Assembly (NCBI GenBank): GCA_039704465.1 | Contig: JASFAU010000005.1 | Coordinates: 806,001-870,000, forward strand | Length of the DNA stretch: 64,000 nt | DNA from: Plasmodiophora brassicae | Lineage: Eukaryota; Endomyxa; Phytomyxea; Plasmodiophorida; Plasmodiophoridae | Reading direction: 5' to 3' | In this document: positions 34,744-47,147 of the stretch, piece by piece | Layout: the number at the start of each line of letters is the position of its first letter | Numbering within the stretch: position 1 is the stretch's first letter | Program-made: the position numbers and the translations under genes | Notes under the pieces: model-generated | The model's database searches: none | Seen by the model: the letters and a program-made list of their open reading frames with translations, nothing else | What the model was told of the DNA's origin: nothing

Positions 34744-36552
34744 ATGGCGGTGGCGCGCCTGTTGGCACAGTTGGGCCTATCGGCGACCGAGGCGAATGCC
34801 GGCGTGTACGACGGGGAATGGGGCGGATCCGGCGACCTGTTCACGTCGGTGAATCCGGCGACGGGCGAAGTGATTGGGCAGACGAGGGGCGCAACCATTG
34901 CCGAGTACCACGAGACGATCGCGCGTATGGACCGGGCCAAGAATCAGTGGGCACTGACACCTGCTCCTGTCCGCGGTGAAGGTATGCCGTTGCCCAAGGC
35001 CTTAGCTTGACCGTCACCGATTTCGCAGTCATCCGTCGAATCGGCGACGCGCTCAGGGCCAAACGCGAGGCGCTGGGCAAGTTGATTTCCGTCGAAATGG
35101 GGAAAATACTCGCGGAGGGCATTGGCGAAGTTCAGGTCGGGTCCCCTGCTGACCCGTTGACAGTTCTACCTGAACTTCAATGTGTATCGTGTAGGAGGCC
35201 ATCGACATATGCGACTTCGCCTGTGGGCTCTCGAGGATGCTGAACGGTTCCGTCATGCCGTCGGAACGTCCCGGCCACTTCATGATGGAGCGATGGTTGC
35301 CCCTGAACGGCCATGTCGCAATCATTAGCGCCTTGTAATGACGCCACCGTGTTGTTGCGCTGTAGGGCGGACTGACGTCTCCATTGCTGTACAGCAACTT
35401 CCCTGTGGCCGTCTTCTTTTGGAATGCGGCCCTGGCGCTGGTGACGGGAAACACGCAGGTCTGGAAACCCGCTGATACGGTCACGTTGTGCGCTGTCGCC
35501 TGTACACGTATCATTGCCGGGGTTCTTGAGCAGATGAAGTACCCTGGAGCAATCGCATCACTTGTTTGCGGTTCTGGACCCACCGTCGGCAACGAGATGG
35601 TCAACGATCCCCGAAACCATCTGGTATCCTTTACGGGCAGCACCAAAGTCGGCAGGATGGTTGGCACGGCAGTGGCTAATCGCTTTGGAAAAGTTAGCCC
35701 TCCTGCTCGTCTGTGGCCGTTTTCGCGTTTTACTTACCGTATTGCAGTCTATCCTGGAGCTTGGAGGAAACAACGCGATGATCGTAATGCCGGATGCCGA
35801 CCTCGATCTCGCCTTGGACGCCGCGTTGTTTTCAGCTGTCGGCACAGCAGGACAACGGTGCACAACCCTTCGCCGTTTGTTTCTGCATGAATCCATCTTC
35901 GATTCATTCCTTGAACGTCTTGTGAAGGCCTACCAGAAGGTCCAGATTGGGGACCCGCTTGAACCAGGGACGCTGTGTGGCCCACTCCACTCCCAGGCGG
36001 CGGTCCAGTCGTACGTTGACGGCATCGATGCGATCAAGAAATCGGGTGGGAAGATTCTGATCGGAGGAGCACGGAAAACTGGCAACTTTGTGACGCCCAC
36101 GATTGCAACGATCAATCACGACGCCGAATGCGTTCAACATGAGGTGTTTGCTCCGATCCTGTACGCGTTTTCTTTCAAGACGCTGGAAGAGGCGGTTCAA
36201 ATGCACAACGCTGTCCCACAGGGTCTGTCGTCAAGTCTGTTCACGCGCAACTTGCGAAACATGCTACTTTGGTCGGGACCGACAGGATCTGATTGCGGTT
36301 GGTTACACCAGAGATGGACGTCGGTCTTCATGCCCCACGTGTGACGTTGACTGGACAGGTATTATCAATGTCAACGTCGGCACGTCAGGTGCTGAGATTG
36401 GAGGGGCGTTCGGAGGCGAGAAGGAAACGGGTGGCGGCCGCGAATCTGGCAGCGACGCTTGGAAGGCGTACTGCCGACGCGCAACGTGTACGGTGAACCA
36501 CTCGGATGCGATGCCGCTAGCGCAAGGCATCGTCTTTACAGCAGACAAATAA
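34744..36552 (+). CDS. ALDH7A1: Alpha-aminoadipic semialdehyde dehydrogenase (antiquitin)
   Basis: ALDH7A1 oxidises alpha-aminoadipic semialdehyde in lysine breakdown and detoxifies betaine aldehyde and lipid aldehydes with NAD+. Six exons (34744-34975, 35029-35135, 35195-35334, 35395-35692, 35748-36297, 36359-36552) sum to 1521 nt, 506 aa, the size of the cytosolic human form. Visible sites: Rossmann 'SFTGSTKVG', catalytic glutamate in 'SILELGGNN', catalytic cysteine in 'GTAGQRCTT', and the family-specific end '[19 protein letters not shown]'. The N-terminus '[19 protein letters not shown]' aligns with the mature cytosolic start, so no strong mitochondrial presequence. One intron has a GTCGGG donor. 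Confidence 0.95.
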
Positions 36553-36911
36553 CCACGCTCAATTGGTATCTCTCCAAATATAATACAATAGCGGGGATCT
36601 CCTTTCGTTCGTCCTCTAATGATGAACGATGTGCAAACGACGTTCCATCAGCAAATTCGAGCGGTAGGCGCTGCGGGGCGTGAAGAGGAACCACGGTCAT
36701 GTTCTACCAGCAGCAACATCGAACAGGATTCGTGGCACATCGGACCGCCCCGACGTCGCCGATAGTCGGTTCAGCACGGTGATGAACCCCCCACATTGCA
36801 GAGCGCGAACGGTCTCGACCACGAATCGTGAAGAGAACCCGCCTGGAAGCAAATGACCAGCGCACACGACTTTATGGGCCACCATGTCGATCGTGTCTTC
36901 TTGAACGGGAA
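36553..36911. other. Convergent intergenic gap
   Basis: This is 359 bp between the ALDH7A1 stop and the TAF1A-like stop. A 62-codon minus-strand frame (36697-36885) is present without family features. I see nothing else. Confidence 0.4.
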
Positions 36912-37946
36912 CTAGGCAGATGGGTCAGATAGGAACAGAACCGGATACCCAATACAGGCAGTACCACGATCGATATCTGCACGATCATCGGCAATCAGAC
37001 CGAGTGACAGAGCTTGCCGTTTAGGATGACGGAAGTGCATGTCGAGCCACCATTCGTCAGGCTTGGGCAGGCCCGGGTAATTCACCAGGAGCTCAGACGC
37101 GATACGCCAGGCGAGAAGGTCGCACCGACTGTACGCCAAGCGTTCGGTGCACAGCTGGAACAGCTGCTCCGGTGGGACCAGGCGACCCTCTCGGAACACC
37201 GATACGACGTCGTCCAGTGCATTTGACATGGGATCAATTCGAAGAAGAGCAAGCGCAGCGCGAAGGCGGCGCTCAGTGTCGGTGGGGCAGAACTCGGCTA
37301 GGTGATCTCGCAGAATCGACCAACCAGCCGGGTTGTCATGGGAGTCTGCCACAAACCTGTCGATATCGTCCAGGGGCGACTCACGTAAAGCATTGCGCGC
37401 CTTGACCAGGTAATGCAGGAACGCATGGCAATCCGGCATCAGTTTCAGCGCCGACTGAAGGAACGCCACGCCGCCACGAAGCATGGCTTCCGGATCTGGG
37501 TTCGCTTTGCCAGACTGCACGAGCTCGTATGCAACGATGCCGGCGTACCCGGGGAGCAGGCCGCTGTGCCTGAACCGCCCACTGTACATCACCTCGTTCA
37601 GGTGGTCGTACGCCTGCGCCAGCATGCCGTGCCTGACCAGCAGCAGCGCCAGCTCGAACGACACCGTCTCATGGAACAAATCCGTCTGGACGGTGCCCTT
37701 CCTGAGCAGCTTGATGGACAGCAGTTTCCGGTACAGCCGCGCCACCTTCGCCTGCTCGTCCGGGTGACGGGCCGCCAGCGTCGCCATGCCCTTGAACGCG
37801 TCGATCGGCATCGCCCTGAGGTTCGGGATCAACGCGCGCAGCGCCCGGCTCGCCGCGTACCAGTCGCGTCGCCTCAGCATGGCGTACATGACCTCCTGCA
37901 GCTGGAGCGCCCGGTCGTCCGACAACGTCTCGAACGGGCGCACCAT
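36912..37946 (-). CDS. TAF1A-like RNA polymerase I factor, helical repeat protein
   Basis: This is a 344-aa single-exon all-helical protein. The pattern resembles TAF1A, the TPR-like SL1/core-factor subunit for rDNA promoter recognition: 'YAMLRRRDWYAASRALRAL', 'ELALLLVRHGMLAQAYDHL' against human 'HALYLLHHGMLKDAKRNL', and a C-terminal 'DEWWLDMHFRHP' followed by 'ALSLGLIADDRA' against 'KNWWPGFHFSYFW'. The start at ATG 37946 ('MVRPFETLSDD') is preferred over a longer frame because the divergent ALG6 gene begins only 43 bp away. Other TPR-like helical proteins are possible, so I leave the symbol blank. Confidence 0.6.
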   Translation of the reverse strand: MVRPFETLSDDRALQLQEVMYAMLRRRDWYAASRALRALIPNLRAMPIDAFKGMATLAARHPDEQAKVARLYRKLLSIKLLRKGTVQTDLFHETVSFELALLLVRHGMLAQAYDHLNEVMYSGRFRHSGLLPGYAGIVAYELVQSGKANPDPEAMLRGGVAFLQSALKLMPDCHAFLHYLVKARNALRESPLDDIDRFVADSHDNPAGWSILRDHLAEFCPTDTERRLRAALALLRIDPMSNALDDVVSVFREGRLVPPEQLFQLCTERLAYSRCDLLAWRIASELLVNYPGLPKPDEWWLDMHFRHPKRQALSLGLIADDRADIDRGTACIGYPVLFLSDPSA

Positions 37947-37988
37947 GATTGCGACGGCCAATCCCGTCGACGGACTCCGACTCGCGCG

Positions 37989-39919
37989 ATGAGCGTCGTG
38001 TGGGGTGTGGCGATCGGCGCCGCCATGCTCGCCCTGCGTCACGCCATCTCGCTGCATTCGTATTCGGGTGGGTGGGCGGCGGTTCCGCCGACCGGGTCTC
38101 GTTCAAATGGGGGCGCTTGGCGATAGGGATGGGCAGGCCGCCGCTGTTCGGCGATTACGAAGCGCAGCGGCACTGGATGGAGGTCACGGCGAACCTTCCT
38201 GTGCACCAGTGGTATGTCGACGGCCCCGATAACGACCTGCAGTACTGGGGCCTCGATTACCCGCCCTTGACGGCATACCACAGCCTCCTGATGGGCAAGC
38301 TGTACGACGCTGTTCAACCTGCGCCTCGCGTTTCGCGCTCATCGCTGTGTGTATGCAGAGCGCTGTACGCTCATCCTGACACGGTGAAGCTCCATTCGTC
38401 GCGTGGCCTGGAAACCCCTGAGTCGAAACGCTTCCTGAGGAACACGGTGCTGATCAGTGACGCCCTTGTCATGATGACCGCTGTGTTTGCATTCGTGCAC
38501 GCTCTGTATGCGAAACGGTCACCAGGAGCGAAGGTTCGTACCTTGTGTGCGGATCATTCAATACGTCCGTTGCTCACCAATCGTTGCAGCATAGCGCTGC
38601 CGCGTTTATCCTGAGCCTGCCAGCGTTGGTCCTTATTGACCATGGGCACTTCCAGTACGTACATTGACCTGATCGGCATGATGTGATCCGTCGCCTTAGT
38701 ATGCTCTCAGGTATAACTGCGTCTCCCTGGGACTTGCTATCTGGGCTGTCGTCGCGTTCTCCTATGGATCGACCGCGCTCAGTGCATGCCTGTTCACCAT
38801 GTCGTTCTGCTACAAACAGATGAGCCTCTACTATGCTCCAGCGTTCTTCTTCGTGATGCTGTCCCGGGCAATCCATCGGCCCACGTGGTCAAAGTGCATA
38901 CAAGGTGCACTCCCGCATGTAGGCATGCTATTGTTGCCGTTCCTCACATGGTCGGCTTTTACGGTCAGACGTGGCTATCAAGGGCCTGGTGTCCATTGCA
39001 ACGCTCGCCGTTTGCGTCGCTCCTATCGCTCTGCTGTCCCCGTCTCCCATTTCTGCTCTTCTGCAGATCGTTCATCGCGTGTTCCCGTTTGCCCGTGGTC
39101 TGTATGAGGACAAGGTTGCCAACTTCTGGTGCACTAGCAATTTGGTGTACAAGTGGTAACCGGGGCCACCGAGAAGCGTTGCTGGTGGCGGATGAACTGA
39201 TCCACGACTCTAGGTCATTGAGACACACGCGTGAGCATCTCGTCCGAAGCTGTCTGGCGACGACGCTGCTGTCCCTGATTCCCAATGGTATCATTGTTCT
39301 TCGTGCGCGACGACCGGACGCCAGGCTACTGATCTACGCGATGGCCACATCGGCACTGTCGTTCTTTATGTTCTCGTTTCAGGTGCACGAAGTGCGTCTC
39401 GGGTTTGCAATGTACACGAACGCTCTCTTATTGTTCTTGGTGCAGAAAAGTATCCTATTACCGGTGGTGCCCGCTGCTCTCCTCTGCTTGCATGACCCCG
39501 TTCTTTCGGCGTGGTTTTCACGCGCCGCCCTGTTCAGCGTGTATCCGCTTCTTCGCAAGGATGGCTTGACCATGCCGTACGTAGCATGCTTCGTCATTGG
39601 TGAACTTTTCGCGGCCCTGCTCCCGGTCGGTGACAAGTCGCGGCGACGTCAGACATGGATGCTCTGGTAAGTCTGTGCGATGGATGGATCCGTATTCAGC
39701 TGTCAACCTGGGTCTAGGGGCTCGCGGTTATCGCTTCTCGGTGCCGCTCTTATTCATGCTGCGTTCATGGTCGTCACCGTTCCCCCTAAATACCCCGATC
39801 TGTTCGACGTCGTCGTCGCGGCGTACTCCTTTGGCCATTTCGCCCTGTTCTGGGTAATTCTCCTCTATGATCAGCACTGCCTCGTCCGGGAACAGGCGTC
39901 GCACTATAAATCAGAGTGA
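37989..39919 (+). CDS. ALG6: Dolichyl pyrophosphate Man9GlcNAc2 alpha-1,3-glucosyltransferase
   Basis: ALG6 adds the first glucose to the lipid-linked N-glycan precursor in the ER lumen. Exons: 37989-38071, 38137-38301, 38359-38533, 38590-38654, then 38711 onward in four or five more pieces to 39919. The diagnostic loop is present: 'PPLFGDYEAQRHWMEV' and 'YWGLDYPPLTAYHSLLMG', followed by 'LHSSRGLE', 'IDHGHFQYNCVSLGLA', 'YKQMSLYYAPAFFF', 'RGLYEDKVANFWC', 'FFMFSFQVHEKSILL' and the end 'KYPDLFDVVV'. About a dozen hydrophobic segments are seen. ALG8 is excluded by the 'HWMEVTANLP' and 'VHEKSILL' details fitting ALG6. It shares a 42-bp divergent spacer with the TAF1A-like gene. Confidence 0.93.
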
Positions 39920-40191
39920 TCCGAGCTGACGTTCTGGGCCTCATTCGGCATCCCTGTGTGCACAGGGCCACGTAGCGCTGTGGTCGTCCAGCAACGGTTA
40001 CGTGGTGCGCGAAGTCGGCTCGATTCGAGTCTGTAACTGAAGAGCACACCTGATGCTGATTTGATCGGCACTACTAGGGGGGACCGGGTCCTGTGACGAC
40101 GACGACTCACTCACTGCCTGCCACTACTGGCCATCAATCCTGGGTACGGCACCAGGCTAGCCACGAACGTCAGCGCCATCGCGCGATCTTC

Positions 40192-43100
40192 ATGGCGTCG
40201 TCGTCGATATCGTTCGCATCGACGGCCGCCGAAATCTCCAAACGCGACGAGGACGATGACTTGCAGGGAAGCTCGGCAATGAAGGCCGTCCAAACGTTCG
40301 GCGAACACGTCTTCGAATTGACAAGCGCCCTTGCCGTCGAATCCAGCTTGCCTCTCTGGTACCTCGGGGCAGCGCGTCCCCTTCCTGGCCGGCGTTTAAC
40401 CCGCCCACATAGGTTCGTCATCATCAGCGCCCTCCTCGAGTACCTCCAGCAGATGCGCGTCCTGTTCCCCAACGTGGGGCAGCCGCCGAACATCCCCTGG
40501 GGGATCCTCTACAACGAATGGATCCGTGTACTGACCGGGTCGGTCTCCGACCAGGCGTTCCGGTCCGCATTCGGTTCGTCCTCCTACATCGCCGTCCTGA
40601 CGGTGATCGCCGTTCTCGTCGCCGGCTCCGCCTCGATCGCGTCCATGTTGGCGGAGAACAGGAAACCGAACGTGATCATCGTTCGAGCGACCGCGATTCT
40701 GTCCCGCGTCCTCGTGACGCCCCTGTTCCTGCCGATGATGTCCGTCCTGCTTGGCAGCATCAACGCGCGCGCGTCCATCCCCGTCATCGTCGTGTCAGCG
40801 GGCACCGCCGTTCTCCTCGTCGCGGTCGCCTACGTCGCCACGGCCACCGTCAACGACATCGACCTGTACGGGGGCGGGCGCGTCCGAATCGTCGTTCAAC
40901 CAGCAATCGGCTGACCCAGGTTCCGCCAGGCTATCCGACGACCCGACCGCCAGGTTCCACTCCCGCGTTCAGCTGATGTCGCTGACGTTCAACAGCGTAC
41001 GTGGCGAACCCGCCTCGTCGGACGCGTCTGACGTTGGGCCCAGTTGCTCGTTGTTCTGGCGTACGCGTTGCAGGCCAGCCCTGGTGTCTTCGCCGTGCTG
41101 AACCTGGCCGGCGCCGTCTACGTCGCCTACGTCTACACGTGGTACATCCCGTTCAACAACGACGGGCTGTCGGCGCTCCAGAGTGGGCTTTCCTGGTGCT
41201 ACGCCTGGGCATCAGCCGCGGGTCTGTGTACCCGGCAACCGGCGCCCCCCCGTCATCGTCGCTGACGCCCCGATCGCCGCCCGCAGGCGTCGTGTCCGTG
41301 ATGCAGAACGACCCGACGAACACGGGCCCGTCCTTCATTGTGTTCGGCGGCGTCCCGATCGTGTTCGTCGCCGCCGTCGTCGCCTCCACGTTTCGGTCGC
41401 GGTTCGTGCGGAACAGCGCCGGGCACCACCTCGCCAGCGCGTTCGAGATCGAACGCAAGGCCCGGTACATTATTCGCGACGCGTTCCAGACGAACACGAA
41501 CGACGACAAGGGCAAGGTCGGGAACAAGGTGGGCAGGGACGGGGCGCGCGCGTGCGTGCGTGCCCACCGTTGCCCTGGCCGACACTGACGCGTCTGCCGA
41601 CCAGGACGACGAGGACGACCGTCTGAAGCAGCAGGCGCGGGAGCTGGGTCGCCTACGGGCGATCCTGACGCAGGGCATGGTCCGGTTCCCGGACGCGTCC
41701 GTCCTGCCGCTGCTGGCCGGGTTCCTGTACTTCCGGTTCTTCAAGCTGAACTTCATCGGGTACAAGCACCTGCGCGAGGCCCAGAAGAGGGACATGTTCC
41801 CCGACATGCGCGTCCTGCTGCTGCGGCTGCATCGCGACAACCAGAGGAAGATCCTCGAGTCGGAAGGTTCGTCGTCGTCGGGCCGCCATACCGGGCTCTC
41901 CTCCCCCGCTGACGCAGCGTCCAGCGAACCGCGACGTCGTCGAGTTCAACACGTACAACGAGCTGCTGATGAAGGCGCAGGGCCACGACCTGGCGATGAC
42001 GAAGGCCATGGTGAACTTCTGGGACGCGCTCTGCGAGGACAACCCCGACCTGAAGATGGTGCGGGGCCTGTCGGCGACCATCAGCCAGGAATCGGTCAAC
42101 GCCCTGTCCGCCTACCAGCAGGCGCTTGCAGTCGGGCCCCCACCGATTCACGAATCGCCACGACGGCTGTCACTGACATCTGTCCACATGGCAGATCCAT
42201 GCGGATTCGGAGGTGGTCCTGAAGACGTACGCCGGCCTGCTGACCGTCCTGCTGCAGGACACCAACGAGGTAGGGCGGGCGCATGGGCCGGTGACCCCCG
42301 CCTGGTTAAGGACGATCGCCCTCCCGTAGGCGAACCGGTTGCTGGCGAGGACGCGCGAGATTGAAGCGCGGAACAAGATCCTGTTCAAGAGGGAGACGGA
42401 CTCGTTCCGCACGCTGCTCTTCTCCGATCACAGGCACGTCCCGACCGGGGCGTCGGCGCCGATCGCCCCCCGTCGTCTGAACCGGTCGCGCACAGCTCCG
42501 TCGTCGTCATCTCGGGCGACGACGCGTCGATGGGCACGATCCTGGCGGTGAACTCGTTCGCCCCGCAGATGTTCGGCGTGCCCGAGAAGGACATTGTCGG
42601 GTCGAACGTGTCGATGCTGATGCCGGAGCCGTTCGCCAGCATCCACGACGCCGTCATGAAGCGCAACCTGATCAACGGCGAACGCGTCATCAACAGACGG
42701 TTCGGCGAGCGCATGCGCTCGTGTGTGTGTGCACGCTGACCCACGATCGTCGTCGTCGCAGGCGCCCCGTTGTCATCCTGCACCGCTCCGGGTACATTTA
42801 CGACACGCAGATCCACATCAAGGTGTTCATCCAGCAGATGACCTCGCTGTGCTTCATCGGCGTGATCGAGATCACGAACAAGGACCAGGTCCAGATCGTC
42901 GTCGGTGCGTGGGATCGCGTCAGGGTTCGTTGTTGGCGCCCGACCCTGACGGCTGACCCGGGGGGGGCGTGCTGCCCACGTAGACGGCAACCACATGGTG
43001 ACCGCGATCTCGTTCACAGCGCACCAGAAGTTCGGCGTCCAGCTGAGCGCGATCGCCTCGCGTAAGTTCGGCATCGACAACCTCATCAAGGATTACGAGG

Positions 43101-46100
43101 CGACGCGCACCGAGGTCATCGGCAACCAGGTCAGCCGGGACCGCGCCTGGACCGAGGTCGTCCAGGTCATCGGCGAGACGCGCTTCCTCATGAACGTCAA
43201 CATCGAGGCGTTCGACGCGGCGGCCGGCGTCGTCTGCGACGTGGTCCGCATCGACGTCGTCAACCAGGAGCAGGCCAGCGTCCCGCTAGAGCAGAGCGCG
43301 CTCGTCGTCGCCCCGAGGGACGCGGGCGGCGCCGCGCTGCCCTCCACCAAGGCGGACGGCCTGCGACGACGCCAGGTCAACGTCGACGACGGGTCGGAGA
43401 TGTCGGCCGTCGAGTCGCTGGTCAAGGCGTCGAAGTCGGCGTCGTCCAAGAAGGGTGCCTCTGCCCAGGGGTCCGTTGCCGGGTCGGGGAACAGCTCGTC
43501 GAAGGGGTCGGACGGCCTCGGGTCGTCGTCGGGCAAACGATCGGTAACACACGCGCCGGTGGTCGTCGGGACCCGCCCACCTCGACTGACACGCGCGCGT
43601 CGCCCAGGACTCGCTGGCCGTCCTCTGGATGCGTCGGTCGATGCTGTTCGCCGTCCTGCTGGCCCTGGCGCTGCACCTGAGCGATTTCGTCTACCTGCAG
43701 ACGATGGGTACGCCCGGGCGTGTCGCGCGCGCGTCCGCCACCCCCTCCCGATCGTCGCTGACCGACTCTGGCAGAGGCGCAGCTGTCGGCGAGCCTGTCG
43801 AGCGTGTACGACAACGGGCAGCGCGAGGCCGACCTGGCCAGCATATCGTTGCTGTCGCGCAAGCTGGACCTGTTCCGTCGGGGCATGATCAGCGACCAGA
43901 CCGAGGGCGACATCCGCAAGCAGATCGGGGCGCGGGCCGCCAGCGTCTTCGACATCAACCGGAGCCAGCTGTCGCAGTGGTCGACGCTGACGACGGGCGT
44001 CGTCGCCCAGTACGACAGCCTGGTCGTCACGAACACGACGCAGACGTCCATGAGCCTCGTGGACGCGCTGAACGCGTACCCGGCCAAGGCGGACCAGATC
44101 GTGGGCCTGCCGCTGGCCGACATCACAGGTACGGCCGTTGGGCGCGTGCGGTGCGGCGCCCCCCTGGTTGAACGGCGCGGGGCGCGTCCGCCTGTCCAGA
44201 ATCGAACGAGATCGTGTCGTTCCTCGAGTACACGTTCACGTCGATGCGCGGCGGCCTGGACGCGATGAGCTACGCGATCAGCGACTCGATCTCGGTGGTC
44301 ATCGGCAACGTGCAGCGCCTGGTGGTCGTGTCGGCCGCCATCTCGCTGATGCTGATGGCCCTGCTCTGCGCGTTCGAGCTGCGCCCCGCCATCGACAAGA
44401 TCTTCATGCACACGACGCTGATCTTCGTGCGGTTCTTCGAGATCCCGACGGAGACGATGCACGAGATCCTCGAGCCGCTCATGGGCCGCATGCACACGCT
44501 GGCGGCGACGAACGGCGGCAGCGCCAGCACGGACGTCCGCCTGATGCCCATGGAGGAGAAGATCGCCGTCGAGGAGAACAAGCAGCAGCAGCAGCAGCAG
44601 CCGGGGGCGCAGCGCGACCAGAAGCAGATCGCCAAGCAGAAGAAGGCGCGGTCGAACCGGATCCGGCAGGCGATCCTGGGCAGCACGCAGGACCAGACGC
44701 GCGACTCGGGCCTGGGCAACCGCGTCGTCGTCCTGCTCGTCCTGTACCTGGCGTACTTCCTGGCGCAGTCGTCCGTCAAGGTCGCCATCGTCACCAGCAT
44801 GGACCATTTCGACGAGACCCTCCGCCTGTGCGTTCGCCGCCTGTCGTCCGGCGTCGTCCGTCGCTAAGCCGCGTGTGCGCAGGACGTTCGACCTTCACGC
44901 CCAGCAGCGATCCAGCCTGCTGGCGCTGACCGACCTGGTCCTGCACCCGCGCCCCGCCTCGTTCGACGCCGTCCAGGGGCAGATCGAGACGCTGTACGGG
45001 CACTACGACGACGTCGGGCACCGGTTTGCAGGCCGGCCCTGCCACGTACTGACAGGGGCGTCCCGTTTCCGTTTGTTCAGCTGATCTTTGGGAGCACGAG
45101 CACGGGCAACCCGGCGATCTACGCCAGCGGCATGTACCAGACGCTGCTGTTCAGCAACCTGTGCCAGTCGGTGTCGGTCGACGCCTGCGCCACGTTCATG
45201 AGCGACGGGGCGCACGGCATGGAGGTCCTCATGTCCAGCTACGTCAGCACGCTGAACGACACGTTGCAAACGTTCCGGGCGACGTACGCGGCGCTGCCGG
45301 CGAACGCGTCGGCGGCGATGCTGGGCGCGGCCCAGGCCTCGACGCTGACGTCGGCCGATTTCTACGACCTCTGGCACATGGACAACGAATTGCAGCTGGC
45401 GTTCGACCAGCTGGAGGTCGTGAAGATGGTCGGGGGCAGGCGCGCGCCGCTGTTGTGTGCCACACTGGCGGGAGCGACTAACGCGGGGCCCCGTTTCGCA
45501 GACCGACGTGACGATGCAGATGTCGGCCAGCGGCCTGTACTCGACGCTGTTCTTCGTCGGGTTCGTCTTCATCAACGTCTTCATCTACGTGTTCTGCTGC
45601 CAGCCGTTCCTGCAGCGCCTGAGCAAGGAGCTGGAGCACTCGCGCGTCCTGCTGCGCCTCATACCGACGACGCTCCAGACGGTGACGACGGACGACGCGG
45701 CCGGGGCCGACCATGGCGATCACGCCCAGGACAACGTAGGGCGCGCGCACGCGCCCCCACTGCGATCGCCGCCCACGACTGACCGCGCGCGCCGGGTGCA
45801 CAGAAGAACGAACCGCGGGCGCTGACGCGCGGGCACATCGCGACGCTCAAGTTCCAGCGATTGTTCACCGGCGTCCACGGCTGCGCCCGACGGTTCCCGC
45901 GCGTCCTGGCCCTCGCCGTCCTCGCCGCCTGCCTGCTCTGGTAAGCGCGCAGCGGGAACGACGACTCGCGCGCGCGCCCCCTGTCCTGGTCGTCTGACGA
46001 CGTGGGCGGCAACAGGTGGGTGCTGGCGAGTCGGGTCGCCCTGAGCGGCGTCGTCGACCAGTGGCCGACGTTCGTCACCGGCGCCGTCTCGTCCGTCCTG

Positions 46101-47126
46101 TCGACGGTGTCGGCGACGTCGTCGCTCCCGATCCTGCGGTCGGAGCTGCTGCTGGCCAAGGCAAGTCTGTCGCCCGACCAGACCATGTACTTTGGCACCA
46201 TGGTCGACTGCCTGGCACTGTCCGTGTTCACGCTCATTGCCGTCGTGACCGGGTTCCCAGGTACGTTCGTCGCCCGTCGTCCGCCTTGGCCACGGCGCTC
46301 GCTGACGAGGGGCTGGACGGCCAGTGTCAGCCGGGTTCGTCGTCTGGGCGAGCGTGCCCGCCGCGATCGGGTCCTGCGCCGTCTTCCTGCTGCAGTACTA
46401 CGGGCTGGTCGTCGACGACACCGTCTACCTGGTGATCCTGTCGGCCATGATGGCCGGGGCCGGCTGCGCCATCGCCATCTGCGTCGTCAGCTTCTCGTCC
46501 ACGGCGTCGTCCAGCCTGGCGGCCATCGATTCGTCCACGAAGGTCCCTCCGGCGCCTTCGGCTGGTGTGCGCGCACGCTGAACCCTCCTCCCAGATGGAC
46601 ATCTTTGGGATCGCGGCGCTGGGCGGCGCGGCCAGCACGTTGAGCGGGATCGGCCTGCCGACGATCCTGTACGGCCTGTCGACCCTGTACTTCCGTCTGG
46701 ACAACAAGGTCGCCGTTGTCGCCGATGTGTATGTGTGCAGGCGCCCGGGTGCCGACGGTTTCCTCGCAGGTGTCCACGTCGACGGCGCTGATCGTCACCT
46801 GGGTGAACGCGTTCTGCAACCTCGGGTTCCGGTCGCTGCTGCTGGACGCCCCGGCCAGGCAGGCGTCTCTGCGGCTGTTTCTGGCGTGCTTCCCGGCGGT
46901 GGCCGCCGGCAGTACCTTGGGCACCTACGTCCTGCTGCGGTTGTCGATGGGCGCGATCCGCGTCGTGCTGTACGGGTCGTTGCTGGTCCAGTCCATCCTG
47001 GTCGCCGCCGTGTTCTCCGTCGCCTCGACGTTCTACGCGTTCGTGGCGATCGCAACGCTGATCGTGTCGACCGTCACCTTTGTGATCATTGGCATTGGCG
47101 GGTACATACGGAGCGTCGCCGCATAG
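40192..47126 (+). CDS. Giant tiny-macrocysts-like PAS membrane protein with C-terminal TauE/SafE-like transporter region
   Basis: This multi-exon gene (roughly twenty short introns) starts at ATG 40192; the first exon ends at 40358. N-terminal membrane exons ('ALLEYLQQMRVLFPN', 'AVLTVIAVLVAGSASIA') lead to helical 'MVRFPDASVLPLLAGFLYF', then a PAS domain at about 42500-42900 ('MGTILAVNSFAPQMFG', 'IVGSNVSMLMPEPF'). A Ser/Lys-rich linker, a membrane helix near 43640, an extracellular region, a segment with a six-Gln run near 44580, more helices and 'STLFFVGFVFINVFIYVFC' follow. Its relative at 15116-20525 stops at the equivalent point. Here a GTAGGG intron after 'DDAAGADHGDHAQDN' rejoins frame and continues to 47126 through about seven helices typical of TauE/SafE anion exporters ('FGIAALGGAASTLSGIG', 'FLACFPAVAAGSTLGTY'). 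No start codon precedes the first transporter helix, so I call one fused gene. Two genes remain possible. Confidence 0.72.
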
Positions 47127-47147
47127 TCGTCCGGGCCGCTTGTTCGC

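Noticed and set aside
36697..36885. 62-codon minus-strand frame between ALDH7A1 and the TAF1A-like gene
   Set aside because: It is small, without family features, and sits where two convergent genes would have 3' UTRs.
45830..47126. A separate TauE/SafE gene starting near 46002
   Set aside because: The apparent start there is GTG within a spliced exon, and the region before the first helix has no in-frame ATG; kept as part of the fusion pending transcript data.
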